A stretch of DNA of 5,769 bases from Pseudolabrys sp. GTDB taxonomy: Bacteria > Pseudomonadota > Alphaproteobacteria > Rhizobiales > Xanthobacteraceae. The notes beneath the pieces were generated by a model. The model was not told the DNA's origin. It was given only the letters and a program-made list of their open reading frames with translations, and ran no database searches. The stretch spans positions 1 through 5,769 of the forward strand of contig JAQSCR010000016.1 of the NCBI GenBank assembly GCA_029945495.1. Reading direction: 5' to 3'. The position numbers and the translations under genes are program-made. Within the stretch, counting starts at the first letter, position 1. The number at the start of each line of letters is the position of its first letter. Positions 1-5,591 of this stretch are shown here, in pieces.

Positions 1-660
1 GCGGGTGATGCGGGCGAGACGATGCTGCTCGGCCAGCCGCGCCAGCGCCGTCGTCTGCTTGGTGGAGAGCGGCGAGGCGCCGCGCATGTCGATGTCGAGG
101 CCGCTATCGGTCGCGGTCGCATGGATGTCGAGCGGCTTGCTGGTCGGCTTGAGCAGTTCGGCCAGCGCCCAGGCGGCCGGCACCGCGCCGTTGAGACCGG
201 GCGCCAAAATCGGGCAACGGTCGATGGCGACGATTTGATGCGTGCGTTGCGCGGCGAAGCCGACCTCGAGAATGTCGCCGCCGCCGCGGCGAGCATGCAG
301 CACCGCGCGGCGGCGGCCCTTGCCGTGCGCGTCGATAATCGGTTCGACCGGCGCGATCAGCCCGGCATGGCCGATCGCCTCGACCACCAGGTTGCGCTTC
401 CACAGCAGATATTCGGCCAGCGACCAGTGCTGCATGGCGCAGCCGCCGCAGATGCCGAAATGCTTGCACACCGGCGCCGCGCGTTCGTGCGAGGGGTGAT
501 CGACGCTCAACAGATGTCGGCGATCGGGGTGGCCGGCGACCGGTTCCACGGTCACGGTCTCTCCCGGCAGCGCATAGGGCACATAGGCCGGGCCGGTGTT
601 GGTGTCGGCAATGCCGTCGCCACGATGGCCGATGCGATTGATCTTCAATTGTTCGGTCAT
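1..660 (-). CDS. Class I SAM-dependent RNA (uracil-C5) methyltransferase, TrmA/RlmC/RlmD (RumA-like) family, N-terminal part
   Basis: This is the first 220 residues of an enzyme that transfers a methyl group from SAM to C5 of a uridine in structured RNA, probably rRNA; the gene runs off the left edge. Residues 1-58 read as a TRAM-type RNA-binding beta-barrel (start MTEQLKINRIGHRGDGIAD). Next come the [4Fe-4S] cysteines typical of the RlmD/RlmC branch: C65-x5-C71-x2-C74 within VCKHFGICGGCAMQHW, with the fourth ligand probably C149 in DRCPIL. The SAM-binding fold and catalytic cysteine would lie beyond the window, so the exact target cannot be told. The ATG at 658-660 is the only reasonable start: an in-frame TAA lies at 670-672 and the next Met (M76) is inside the cluster region. 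No clear Shine-Dalgarno is visible; a hairpin abuts the start codon. The MATE gene ends 53 bases upstream, so co-transcription is possible. Alphaproteobacterial homologues are usually annotated only as class I SAM-dependent RNA methyltransferase. Confidence 0.9.
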   Translation of the reverse strand, partial: MTEQLKINRIGHRGDGIADTNTGPAYVPYALPGETVTVEPVAGHPDRRHLLSVDHPSHERAAPVCKHFGICGGCAMQHWSLAEYLLWKRNLVVEAIGHAGLIAPVEPIIDAHGKGRRRAVLHARRGGGDILEVGFAAQRTHQIVAIDRCPILAPGLNGAVPAAWALAELLKPTSKPLDIHATATDSGLDIDMRGASPLSTKQTTALARLAEQHRLARITR

Positions 661-680
661 GCCCCGGCTTTAGCCGAGGC
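661..680 (-). promoter_or_regulatory. Hairpin immediately before the RNA methyltransferase start codon
   Basis: Read on the minus strand, GCCUCGGC-UAAA-GCCGGGGC folds into an 8-base-pair stem, one pair being U-G, with a four-base loop; its last base touches the AUG. It contains the only purine-rich segment (GGGG) near the start, so it would cover the ribosome landing site. It could instead be a remnant transcription terminator for the MATE gene, whose stop lies about 33 bases upstream, but no U-run follows. The structure is seen; any function is inferred. Confidence 0.4.
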
Positions 681-713
681 AGGGCCCCGGCGGCAACCTC
701 AATGCGCAAATCC

Positions 714-2141
714 TTATTGCGCAGCATGTCCGGGCGCCGCCGGCATATAGCCGCGCAGCGTCAGCAAATTGAACCGCCACACCAGCAACAGCGCATAAAC
801 GCCCAATCCGACGGTAAAGCCGATCCAGATGCCGATCGCCTCCAGCCGCGCCGGAAAGGCCAAGGTATAGGAGGTGGCGAAGCCGATCACCCAGAAGCTC
901 ACCGCGGCAAAGATCATCGGTATGCGCGTGTCGTTAAGTCCGCGCAGCGAGCCGGCGGCGACGGTCTGCACGCCGTCGACGATGAAAAAAGTTGACCCGA
1001 AGGCGAGCAAGGTCGCCGCCAGCGCCACGGTGGGACCGGCGTCAGTGGCGTTGGCGCCGAGGAATATCAGTGGGATCATGTGTCGGAAGGCGACGATCAA
1101 TACCACCATGGCGTTCATGAACACGGCGGCCAGGCCAATCGCGGCCAGTCCGGCGCGGCGCATGCCGGCGGCATCGCGCCGTCCGACCGCGTGCCCGACG
1201 CGCACCGTCGCCGCCATCGATATGCCGAATGGCACCATGAACAGGACGGACGCGGTCTGCAGCGCGATCTGGTGCGCGGCCAGCGCCGTGGTGCCGATCC
1301 AGCCCATCAGGATCGTGGCGGTGGCGAACATTCCGTATTCGAGCAGGAACGCGCCGGCAATCGGCGCGCCGACGACGATCAGTTCGCCCATCAAGCGCCA
1401 GTCGATGCGCCAGAAGCGGCCGAGCACCTGAAATTTGCGGAACGGCCGCTGCAGATAGGCGACGCCGAACCCGGCGATGCACATGCCGAGATTGACTGTC
1501 GTGGTGGCGACGCCGGCGCCTAACAGATCGAGCGTGGGGAAGCCGAACGCACCGTAGATCAAGGCATAGGCGAGCAGCGCATTGACCGGTATCGCAACGA
1601 GCGTGATCCACAACGCCGGCGCCGGTTTGTTGACCGCGCCCATGAAGCCGCGTAGCGCGATGAACCACCAGCCCGGCACCAGACACCAGCCGAGACCCAT
1701 CAGATAGCGGCCGGCGAGTTGCGCCGTGTCGGCGTTCTGGCCGAGCGCCAGCAAGATATCTTCGCCCCTATATTGCAGCGCCGTCATCGGTATGCCGAGC
1801 AGCGCCGCGGCCCATAGGCCGACGCGAAGCGCGCGCCGCACCATGCGCGGCTCGCGCGCGCCATAGGCTTGGGCGGCCAGCGGCGACACCGCCGACATGA
1901 TGCCCATGCCGATCATGAAGGCGGCAAACAGCACGGTCTGCGCCAGGGCCGCTGCGGCGATGGCGTTGCCGCCGAGATGGCCGACCAACATCAGGTCGCT
2001 GGTCATCATCGCCACCTGGCCGAGCTGCGTCAGCGCGATTGGCAAAGCAAGCTTGACCGTCGCGTTGATCTCAGCGCGCCAGAGCGACCCGTGCACGGGC
2101 GCGAGCGTTTCGGCGGAAATTTGTTGAACCGGCATCGTCAT
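714..2141 (-). CDS. MATE family efflux transporter, NorM-like drug:Na+/H+ antiporter
   Basis: An inner-membrane antiporter that would export cationic drugs, dyes or metabolites in exchange for Na+ or H+. It has 475 residues, normal for the family, with about twelve hydrophobic segments (roughly 28-48, 57-82, 103-121, 141-165, 175-197, 205-229, 254-277, 283-310, 330-352, 371-397, 407-428, 434-458) in two pseudo-symmetric halves. Family signatures are DLMLVGHLGG (49-58), LRGFMGAVNKP (163-173), VRVGHAVGRRD (313-323) and GSLRGLNDTRIPM (397-409). D49, E268 and D389 line up by context with the cation-coupling acids D36, E255 and D371 of Vibrio cholerae NorM, which favours the NorM branch. The ATG at 2139-2141 is preferred because AAGG (2150-2153) sits 8 bases upstream; the Met two codons later is less well spaced. 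The substrate cannot be deduced. The gene is 91 bases downstream of tlyA and has dyads in that gap, so it may have its own promoter and a local regulator. Confidence 0.95.
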   Translation of the reverse strand: MTMPVQQISAETLAPVHGSLWRAEINATVKLALPIALTQLGQVAMMTSDLMLVGHLGGNAIAAAALAQTVLFAAFMIGMGIMSAVSPLAAQAYGAREPRMVRRALRVGLWAAALLGIPMTALQYRGEDILLALGQNADTAQLAGRYLMGLGWCLVPGWWFIALRGFMGAVNKPAPALWITLVAIPVNALLAYALIYGAFGFPTLDLLGAGVATTTVNLGMCIAGFGVAYLQRPFRKFQVLGRFWRIDWRLMGELIVVGAPIAGAFLLEYGMFATATILMGWIGTTALAAHQIALQTASVLFMVPFGISMAATVRVGHAVGRRDAAGMRRAGLAAIGLAAVFMNAMVVLIVAFRHMIPLIFLGANATDAGPTVALAATLLAFGSTFFIVDGVQTVAAGSLRGLNDTRIPMIFAAVSFWVIGFATSYTLAFPARLEAIGIWIGFTVGLGVYALLLVWRFNLLTLRGYMPAAPGHAAQ

Positions 2142-2174
2142 CGCCTGGACCTTAGCATCCGATGTGGCGAGACC

Positions 2175-2198
2175 ATGACGTTATCGATGAAACGTGAT
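2175..2198. promoter_or_regulatory. Imperfect inverted repeat upstream of the MATE gene (operator candidate)
   Basis: ATGACGTT (2175-2182) and AACGTGAT (2191-2198) are inverted copies with one mismatch, separated by an 8-base spacer that begins with the palindrome ATCGAT. The 24-base dyad lies 34-57 bases upstream of the MATE start codon, a position fitting an operator for a TetR- or MarR-like repressor. No regulator gene is in the window. The repeat is seen; the role is inferred, and short dyads like this also arise by chance. Confidence 0.35.
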
Positions 2199-2216
2199 GA
2201 TAGGGCGGATCGTCAC
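2194..2216. promoter_or_regulatory. Second imperfect inverted repeat between tlyA and the MATE gene
   Basis: GTGATGAT (2194-2201) and ATCGTCAC (2209-2216) form inverted arms matching at 7 of 8 positions around a 7-base spacer. The left arm overlaps the right arm of the neighbouring dyad, so the GTGAT core is shared. It lies 17 bases past the tlyA stop. In RNA it could form a weak hairpin (8 positions, one A-C mismatch), but with no U-run it is a poor intrinsic terminator. An operator half-site array is the other reading. Confidence 0.3.
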
Positions 2217-2232
2217 AGTTGATGAGTGGCGT

Positions 2233-2964
2233 CTAGTCGTTCGTCGCGCCCAGCAGAAATTCGACATTGCCGTCGCCGCCGCTGATTGGCGATGGAATAA
2301 GTCCCAGCACGCGCCAGCCGAGCGCGGCGACGCAGGCGGCGATATCGTCGCAGACGGCTTGGTGCACGGCAGTATCGCGCACGATGCCTTTCTTGACGAG
2401 CGCACGGCCGGCTTCGAACTGCGGCTTGATCAGCGCAATGAGCTGCGCCGGTTTGCGGGCCAGCGCCAGAGCCGGCGGCAGAACCAGCCTGAGCGAGATG
2501 AAACTGACGTCGATGACGACAAGATCGGGCGGCGGCGTCAGTTGGGCAGGGGAGAGCGTGCGAATGTCGGTCTGCTCCAGCGACACGACCTCCGGGCGAG
2601 CGCCGACCGCTGCGTGCAATTGTCGGCTGCCGACGTCGACGGCGTAGACCTTGCTGGCGCCGCGCTCCAGCAGCACCTGCGTGAAGCCGCCAGTCGAGGC
2701 GCCGATGTCGAGGCAGACGCGGCCCTTCGGTGTGACGCCGAAATGGTCGAGCGCCGCCGCGAGCTTGACGCCGCCGCGCGAGACATAAGGATGCGCGAGG
2801 CTTGCTTCGACTTCCGCGTCGGCTGCGACCAGCTCGGAGGCTTTGGCAACGACCTTGCCGTTGGCTTTAACAAGCCCGGCCTCGATCGCCGCTTGCGCCT
2901 TGGCGCGGCTGTCGAACAGGCCGCGCGCGACCAGCAGCCGATCGGCGCGCTGGCGCTCGCTCAT
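2233..2964 (-). CDS. tlyA: TlyA family rRNA (cytidine-2'-O)-methyltransferase
   Basis: A 243-residue cytoplasmic enzyme that 2'-O-methylates cytidines of ribosomal RNA (in characterised relatives, 23S C1920 and in some 16S C1409, which sensitises ribosomes to capreomycin). Residues 1-60 form an S4 RNA-binding domain (ADRLLVARGLFDSRAKAQAA, 7-26). The linker VSRGGVKL follows, then an FtsJ-like Rossmann domain with SAM motif DIGASTGGFT (86-95), DVSFIS (152-157), KPQFEAG (180-186) and GGDGNVEFLL (229-238). K67, D152, K180 and E235 match by context the K-D-K-E set of mycobacterial TlyA. The protein ends about ten residues after the last motif, lacking the longer tail of the mycobacterial protein, so it resembles the short TlyAI class thought to act on 23S only (inference). 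The ATG at 2962-2964 is chosen because GGGAG (2971-2975) lies 6 bases upstream and the S4 domain starts there; an ATG at 3001-3003 has no ribosome binding site. Older names call this family hemolysin A. Confidence 0.95.
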   Translation of the reverse strand: MSERQRADRLLVARGLFDSRAKAQAAIEAGLVKANGKVVAKASELVAADAEVEASLAHPYVSRGGVKLAAALDHFGVTPKGRVCLDIGASTGGFTQVLLERGASKVYAVDVGSRQLHAAVGARPEVVSLEQTDIRTLSPAQLTPPPDLVVIDVSFISLRLVLPPALALARKPAQLIALIKPQFEAGRALVKKGIVRDTAVHQAVCDDIAACVAALGWRVLGLIPSPISGGDGNVEFLLGATND

Positions 2965-2971
2965 CGTCGGC

Positions 2972-2988
2972 TCCCGCGTGCGGCGGGA
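2972..2988 (-). promoter_or_regulatory. Hairpin enclosing the tlyA Shine-Dalgarno
   Basis: On the tlyA transcript UCCCGC-CGCAC-GCGGGA forms a perfect 6-base-pair GC-rich stem with a 5-base loop. Its 3' arm supplies most of the Shine-Dalgarno GGGAG (2971-2975), which lies 6 bases before the start codon. If formed, the stem would hide the ribosome binding site and lower translation. The pairing is seen directly; its effect in the cell is inferred. Confidence 0.45.
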
Positions 2989-3010
2989 ACAAGTTTCGCG
3001 CATAAATGTT
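2986..3010 (+). promoter_or_regulatory. Candidate EcfG (general stress response) promoter for the DUF6496 gene
   Basis: GGAAC (2986-2990), 16 bases, then TGTT (3007-3010). The alphaproteobacterial EcfG sigma-factor consensus, as I know it, is GGAAC-N16/17-CGTT; here the -35 is perfect and the -10 differs at its first base only. Transcription would start about 3016-3018 and give a leader of about 60 bases before the ATG at 3078. The same DNA carries the tlyA leader on the other strand, so the two promoters would overlap back to back. No good housekeeping promoter is visible for either gene; TTGAGC then TATGCG on the minus strand is a weak option for tlyA. Confidence 0.45.
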
Positions 3011-3065
3011 GTTGGGGTCGGCTCAACATGATTTGAAGCGGGCGAGCCTTAGCGGACAGGACGTT

Positions 3066-3071
3066 GGGAGG
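3066..3071 (+). promoter_or_regulatory. Strong Shine-Dalgarno fixing the start of the DUF6496 gene
   Basis: GGGAGG lies 6 bases before the ATG at 3078. It excludes the upstream in-frame ATG at 3006, which has no ribosome binding site and falls inside the candidate promoter -10. Confidence 0.8.
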
Positions 3072-3077
3072 CAGGAC

Positions 3078-3266
3078 ATGGCACGCAAGTATTCCAAAGG
3101 CGCGCAAAAGTACGTGAAACGCGCGATGGCGAAGCGGAAGAAAGGGACGCTCAAGAGCGGCGGCAGTGGCAAGAAGGTGAAAAGCCGCAAGCAGGCGATC
3201 GCCATCGGGCTGTCGGAGGCGCGTCGTAAAGGCAAGAAGGTGCCGCGACGGAAGAAGCGCGCCTGA
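3078..3266 (+). CDS. Small highly basic DUF6496-type protein
   Basis: A 62-residue protein of unknown function. It has 17 Lys and 9 Arg against a single acidic residue (E47), so it is almost certainly a nucleic-acid-associated or polyanion-binding cytoplasmic protein (inference). The N-terminal half (MARKYSKGAQKYVKRAMAKR) is a basic amphipathic-looking stretch. A Gly/Ser/Lys linker (23-33) leads to KVKSRKQAIAIGLSEARRKG (33-52), which I recognise as the conserved core of DUF6496; a Lys/Arg tail ends it. There is no signal peptide, membrane segment or cysteine. It is transcribed alone, divergent from tlyA (113 bases between starts) and convergent with dxs (stop codons abut). A perfect Shine-Dalgarno and a candidate stress-sigma promoter suggest it is truly expressed, perhaps under general stress. 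Overall it resembles histone-H1-like bacterial tails but has no AAK-type repeats. Family assignment is from memory of the motif; the function is open. Confidence 0.85.
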   Translation: MARKYSKGAQKYVKRAMAKRKKGTLKSGGSGKKVKSRKQAIAIGLSEARRKGKKVPRRKKRA

Positions 3267-3273
3267 TCAGGCG
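3260..3273. repeat. 14-base perfect palindrome at the junction of two convergent genes
   Basis: CGCCTGATCAGGCG reads the same on both strands. Its centre TGA|TCA is the stop codon of the DUF6496 gene followed directly by the stop codon of dxs, so both proteins end in Ala-stop. It is too short, and lacks U-runs, to be a good bidirectional terminator. It may be a coincidence of two Ala-stop endings. Confidence 0.6.
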
Positions 3274-5189
3274 AGCTTCACCGTCTCGGCCGCGGCGTCT
3301 TTGCCGAGCGCCTCGAACACCTTGACGACAATGCCGGCGGCATCAAGTCCGGCGGTGGCATACATCGCCGCCGGCGTATCCTGATCGATGAACATATCCG
3401 GCAGCACCATGCAGCGCACCTTCAAGCCGGTATCGAGCACGCCGTTCTCGGCCAAAGTCTGCAACACGTAAGAGCCGAAGCCGCCGACCGAGCCTTCCTC
3501 GATAGTGACCAGCACTTCGTGTTCGCGCGCCAGGCGCAACACCAGTTCGGTGTCGAGCGGCTTGGCAAAGCGCGCATCGGCGACCGTGGTCGACAGGCCC
3601 AGCGCCTTCAACTCGTCGGCCGCCTTCAGCGCCTCGCCCAGCCGCGTGCCATAAGACAACAGCGCGATCTTGTGGCCTTCACGGACGATGCGGCCCTTGC
3701 CGATTTCGAGCGGCGCGCCTTCGGCGGGCAACGCAACGCCGGTGCCTTCGCCGCGCGGATAACGCAGCGCGGAGGGGCGGTCATTTATGGCCACTTGCGT
3801 CGCCACCATGTTGACCAGTTCGGCCTCGTCCGACGCCGCCATCAGCACGAAGCCGGGCAGGCAGCCGAGATAGGCGACGTCGAAAGCGCCGGCATGGGTC
3901 GGCCCGTCGGCGCCGACCAACCCTGCGCGGTCGATGGCGAAACGGACCGGCAATTTCTGGATGGCGACGTCGTGCACCACCTGGTCGTAGCCTCGCTGCA
4001 GGAAAGTCGAATAGATCGCGCAGAAAGGCTTGAAGCCTTCGGTGGCAAGACCGGCGGCGAAAGTCACCGCGTGCTGCTCGGCAATGCCGACGTCGAAGGT
4101 GCGTGTCGGGAATTCCTTCTCGAACAGATCGAGCCCGGTGCCGGACGGCATCGCCGCGGTGATGGCGACGATCTTGTCGTCCTTACGCGCTTCATTGATC
4201 AGGCTGTCGCCGAACACCTTGGTGTATTGCGGCGCGCCGGGCTTGGCTTTCGCCTGCGCGCCGGTGGCAACGTCGAACTTGACCACGCCGTGATATTTGT
4301 CGGCCGAGGTCTCCGCGGGGGCGTAGCCTTTGCCCTTCTGCGTGACGACATGAACGAGGATCGGGCCGATCTCGGCGTCGCGGACGTTGCGCAGGATCGG
4401 TAGCAGGTGATCGAGATTATGGCCGTCGATCGGCCCGCAGTAATAGAAGCCGAGCTCCTCGAACAAGGTGCCGCCCATGACATAGCCGCGCGCATGTTCG
4501 ACGGCGCGGGTGATGGCGCGGTCCCAAGCTTTCGGCAGATGCTTGGTCAATTGCTTGCCGACGTCGCGCAGCTTGAGATAGGTCGCGCCGGAGCCGAGGC
4601 GGGCGAGATAGGCCGACATGGCGCCGACCGGCGGCGCGATCGACATGTCGTTGTCGTTGAGAATGACGATCAGCCGTTCGTTGCGCGCGCCGGCGTTGTT
4701 CATCGCCTCATAGGCCATGCCCGCCGACATCGCGCCGTCGCCGATCACGGCGATGACATGGTTCTTGTCGCCCTTGAGGTCCCGCGCCACCGCCATGCCG
4801 AGGCCGGCGGAAATCGAGGTCGAGGAATGCGCGGCGCCGAACGGGTCGTATTCGCTCTCAGCGCGCTTGGTGAAGCCGGACAGGCCGCCGCCCTGGCGCA
4901 GCGTGCGGATGCGGTCGCGCCGCCCGGTCAGGATCTTGTGCGGATAGGCCTGATGGCCGACATCCCAGATCAGCCGGTCGGCGGGGGTGTCGAACACCGC
5001 GTGCAGCGCCACCGTCAGTTCGACGACACCGAGACCGGCACCGAGATGCCCACCGGTCTTGGCCACCGCGTCGATCATCTCGTGGCGCAATTCATCGGCG
5101 AGCTGCTTGAGCTGCTCGGTTGATAGATTGCGCAGATCGGCCGGGATGTGGACGCGGTCGAGCAGCGGGGTTTTAGACGCCTCGGACAA
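3267..5189 (-). CDS. dxs: 1-deoxy-D-xylulose-5-phosphate synthase
   Basis: A thiamine-diphosphate enzyme that condenses pyruvate with glyceraldehyde 3-phosphate to DXP, the first step of the MEP isoprenoid pathway and a precursor for thiamine and pyridoxal; cytoplasmic dimer. It has 640 residues from the preferred start. In order: GGH (46-48); the ThDP/Mg motif GDGAMSAG (150-157) through NDND (178-181); the pyrimidine-domain GIAEQHAVT with catalytic E371; YSTFLQRGYDQV (R399); DRAGLVGADGPTHAG (R421, D428, H432); and RYPRG (R479); then a transketolase C-terminal domain. These sit one residue from the E. coli numbering (E370, R398, H431), so no internal domain is missing. The start is the TTG at 5187-5189 (MSEASKTPLLD): GGAG (5196-5199) lies 6 bases upstream and the length matches relatives. 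Alternatives are the ATG at 5265-5267, with a non-conserved 26-residue extension, or the TTG at 5274-5276. It follows xseB by 115 bases and may be co-transcribed with it. It is certain as to function; the start is less sure. Confidence 0.97.
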   Translation of the reverse strand: MSEASKTPLLDRVHIPADLRNLSTEQLKQLADELRHEMIDAVAKTGGHLGAGLGVVELTVALHAVFDTPADRLIWDVGHQAYPHKILTGRRDRIRTLRQGGGLSGFTKRAESEYDPFGAAHSSTSISAGLGMAVARDLKGDKNHVIAVIGDGAMSAGMAYEAMNNAGARNERLIVILNDNDMSIAPPVGAMSAYLARLGSGATYLKLRDVGKQLTKHLPKAWDRAITRAVEHARGYVMGGTLFEELGFYYCGPIDGHNLDHLLPILRNVRDAEIGPILVHVVTQKGKGYAPAETSADKYHGVVKFDVATGAQAKAKPGAPQYTKVFGDSLINEARKDDKIVAITAAMPSGTGLDLFEKEFPTRTFDVGIAEQHAVTFAAGLATEGFKPFCAIYSTFLQRGYDQVVHDVAIQKLPVRFAIDRAGLVGADGPTHAGAFDVAYLGCLPGFVLMAASDEAELVNMVATQVAINDRPSALRYPRGEGTGVALPAEGAPLEIGKGRIVREGHKIALLSYGTRLGEALKAADELKALGLSTTVADARFAKPLDTELVLRLAREHEVLVTIEEGSVGGFGSYVLQTLAENGVLDTGLKVRCMVLPDMFIDQDTPAAMYATAGLDAAGIVVKVFEALGKDAAAETVKLA

Positions 5190-5195
5190 ATGGAA

Positions 5196-5199
5196 CTCC
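5196..5199 (-). promoter_or_regulatory. Shine-Dalgarno that supports the TTG start of dxs
   Basis: On the minus strand GGAG is followed by 6 bases and TTG (5187-5189). No comparable site is properly spaced before the ATG at 5265-5267, and translation from the TTG begins just before the conserved TPLLD segment. Confidence 0.6.
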
Positions 5200-5304
5200 G
5201 GTCCCTCAATTTCGCCCGGGATGGCTGCATCGAACCCAAGCCCTTGAGGCTTACACCTTTGGCCCATGCCGGGCAATTCGCCGCTCGACTGGAGCGAAAC
5301 GGCG

Positions 5305-5550
5305 CTATTCGACGTCGAGCGGGGCCGTGCCGGTGGGCTTGCCGGAGGCGTCCAGAGTGATCTTTTCGACCCGGGCCTCGGCCTGCTTGAGCAGTTCCTC
5401 GCAGCGCTTCTTCAGCACTTCGCCGCGCTCGTAGATCGCCACCGATTCCTCAAGCGGGACCTTGCCTTCCTCCAGCCGTTTGACGATTGCTTCCAGCTCG
5501 GCAATCGCCGTCTCGAAGGTCATCTTCTTGATATCGACGTTCTCGGCCAT
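5305..5550 (-). CDS. xseB: Exodeoxyribonuclease VII small subunit
   Basis: An 81-residue accessory subunit that coats the XseA catalytic subunit of exonuclease VII, which degrades single-stranded DNA from both ends into oligonucleotides during repair and recombination. Nearly the whole protein is the family's two-helix fold: FETAIAELEAIVKRLEEG (12-29), the turn KVPLEESVAIYERG (30-43), then the second long helix VLKKRCEELLKQAEARVEKI (45-64) and a loose tail. Its length is typical. The ATG at 5548-5550 gives the expected N-terminus (MAENVDIKKM), although no strong Shine-Dalgarno is visible. xseA is not in the window. The xseB-dxs neighbourhood is common in proteobacteria, often with ispA between them; here ispA is absent. 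Confidence 0.95.
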   Translation of the reverse strand: MAENVDIKKMTFETAIAELEAIVKRLEEGKVPLEESVAIYERGEVLKKRCEELLKQAEARVEKITLDASGKPTGTAPLDVE

Positions 5551-5575
5551 GGGTTCGTGTCCGGCAGCTCTGGTC

Positions 5576-5591
5576 GCGGGAGGTCTCCCGC
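5576..5591 (-). promoter_or_regulatory. Hairpin in the SDR-xseB intergenic region
   Basis: GCGGGAG and CTCCCGC are perfect 7-base inverted arms separated by two bases; the RNA would form a 6-base-pair stem with a GACC loop. It lies 25 bases before the xseB ATG and 28 bases after the upstream stop codon, with no U-run, so it is a weak terminator candidate or a leader structure. A TATATT (minus strand, 5604-5609) just upstream resembles a -10 box, but no -35 partner is evident at the usual spacing. Confidence 0.35.

Noticed and set aside
104..727. Minus-strand 207-codon frame at the left end
   Set aside because: It overlaps the true methyltransferase gene in another frame, is very rich in Arg and shows no family motif.
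22..750. Long plus-strand open frame (242 codons) opposite the RNA methyltransferase gene
   Set aside because: The minus-strand frame encodes a recognisable TRAM plus Fe-S cysteine pattern; the plus frame is Arg/Ala/Gly-rich, typical of an antisense shadow in high-GC DNA.
2965..3003. N-terminal extension of TlyA from the ATG at 3003
   Set aside because: The S4 domain begins right after the Met at 2964, which has GGGAG at good spacing; the upstream Met has no ribosome binding site.
3006..3029. ATGTTG...CAACAT inverted repeat between tlyA and the DUF6496 gene
   Set aside because: Six-base arms with a 12-base spacer and no further symmetry are expected by chance; it is not listed as an operator.
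2194..3036. 280-codon plus-strand frame covering tlyA
   Set aside because: It is the mirror of tlyA and extends across its regulatory region; no domain is recognisable and TlyA motifs are unambiguous on the other strand.
3006..3077. N-terminal extension of the DUF6496 protein from the ATG at 3006
   Set aside because: There is no Shine-Dalgarno, the extension is unrelated in composition to the basic protein, and it begins within the candidate promoter; GGGAGG at 3066 fixes the start at 3078.
3519..4403. 294-codon plus-strand frame inside dxs
   Set aside because: Antisense shadow of a strongly conserved gene; no ribosome binding site or motif.
4407..5123. 238-codon plus-strand frame inside dxs
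   Set aside because: Same reason: composition mirrors the opposite strand and no family is recognisable.
5215..5240. tRNA-like GGTTCGA segment in the dxs leader (minus strand)
   Set aside because: The flanking bases do not form a five-pair T stem, and no acceptor, D or anticodon arm can be fitted.
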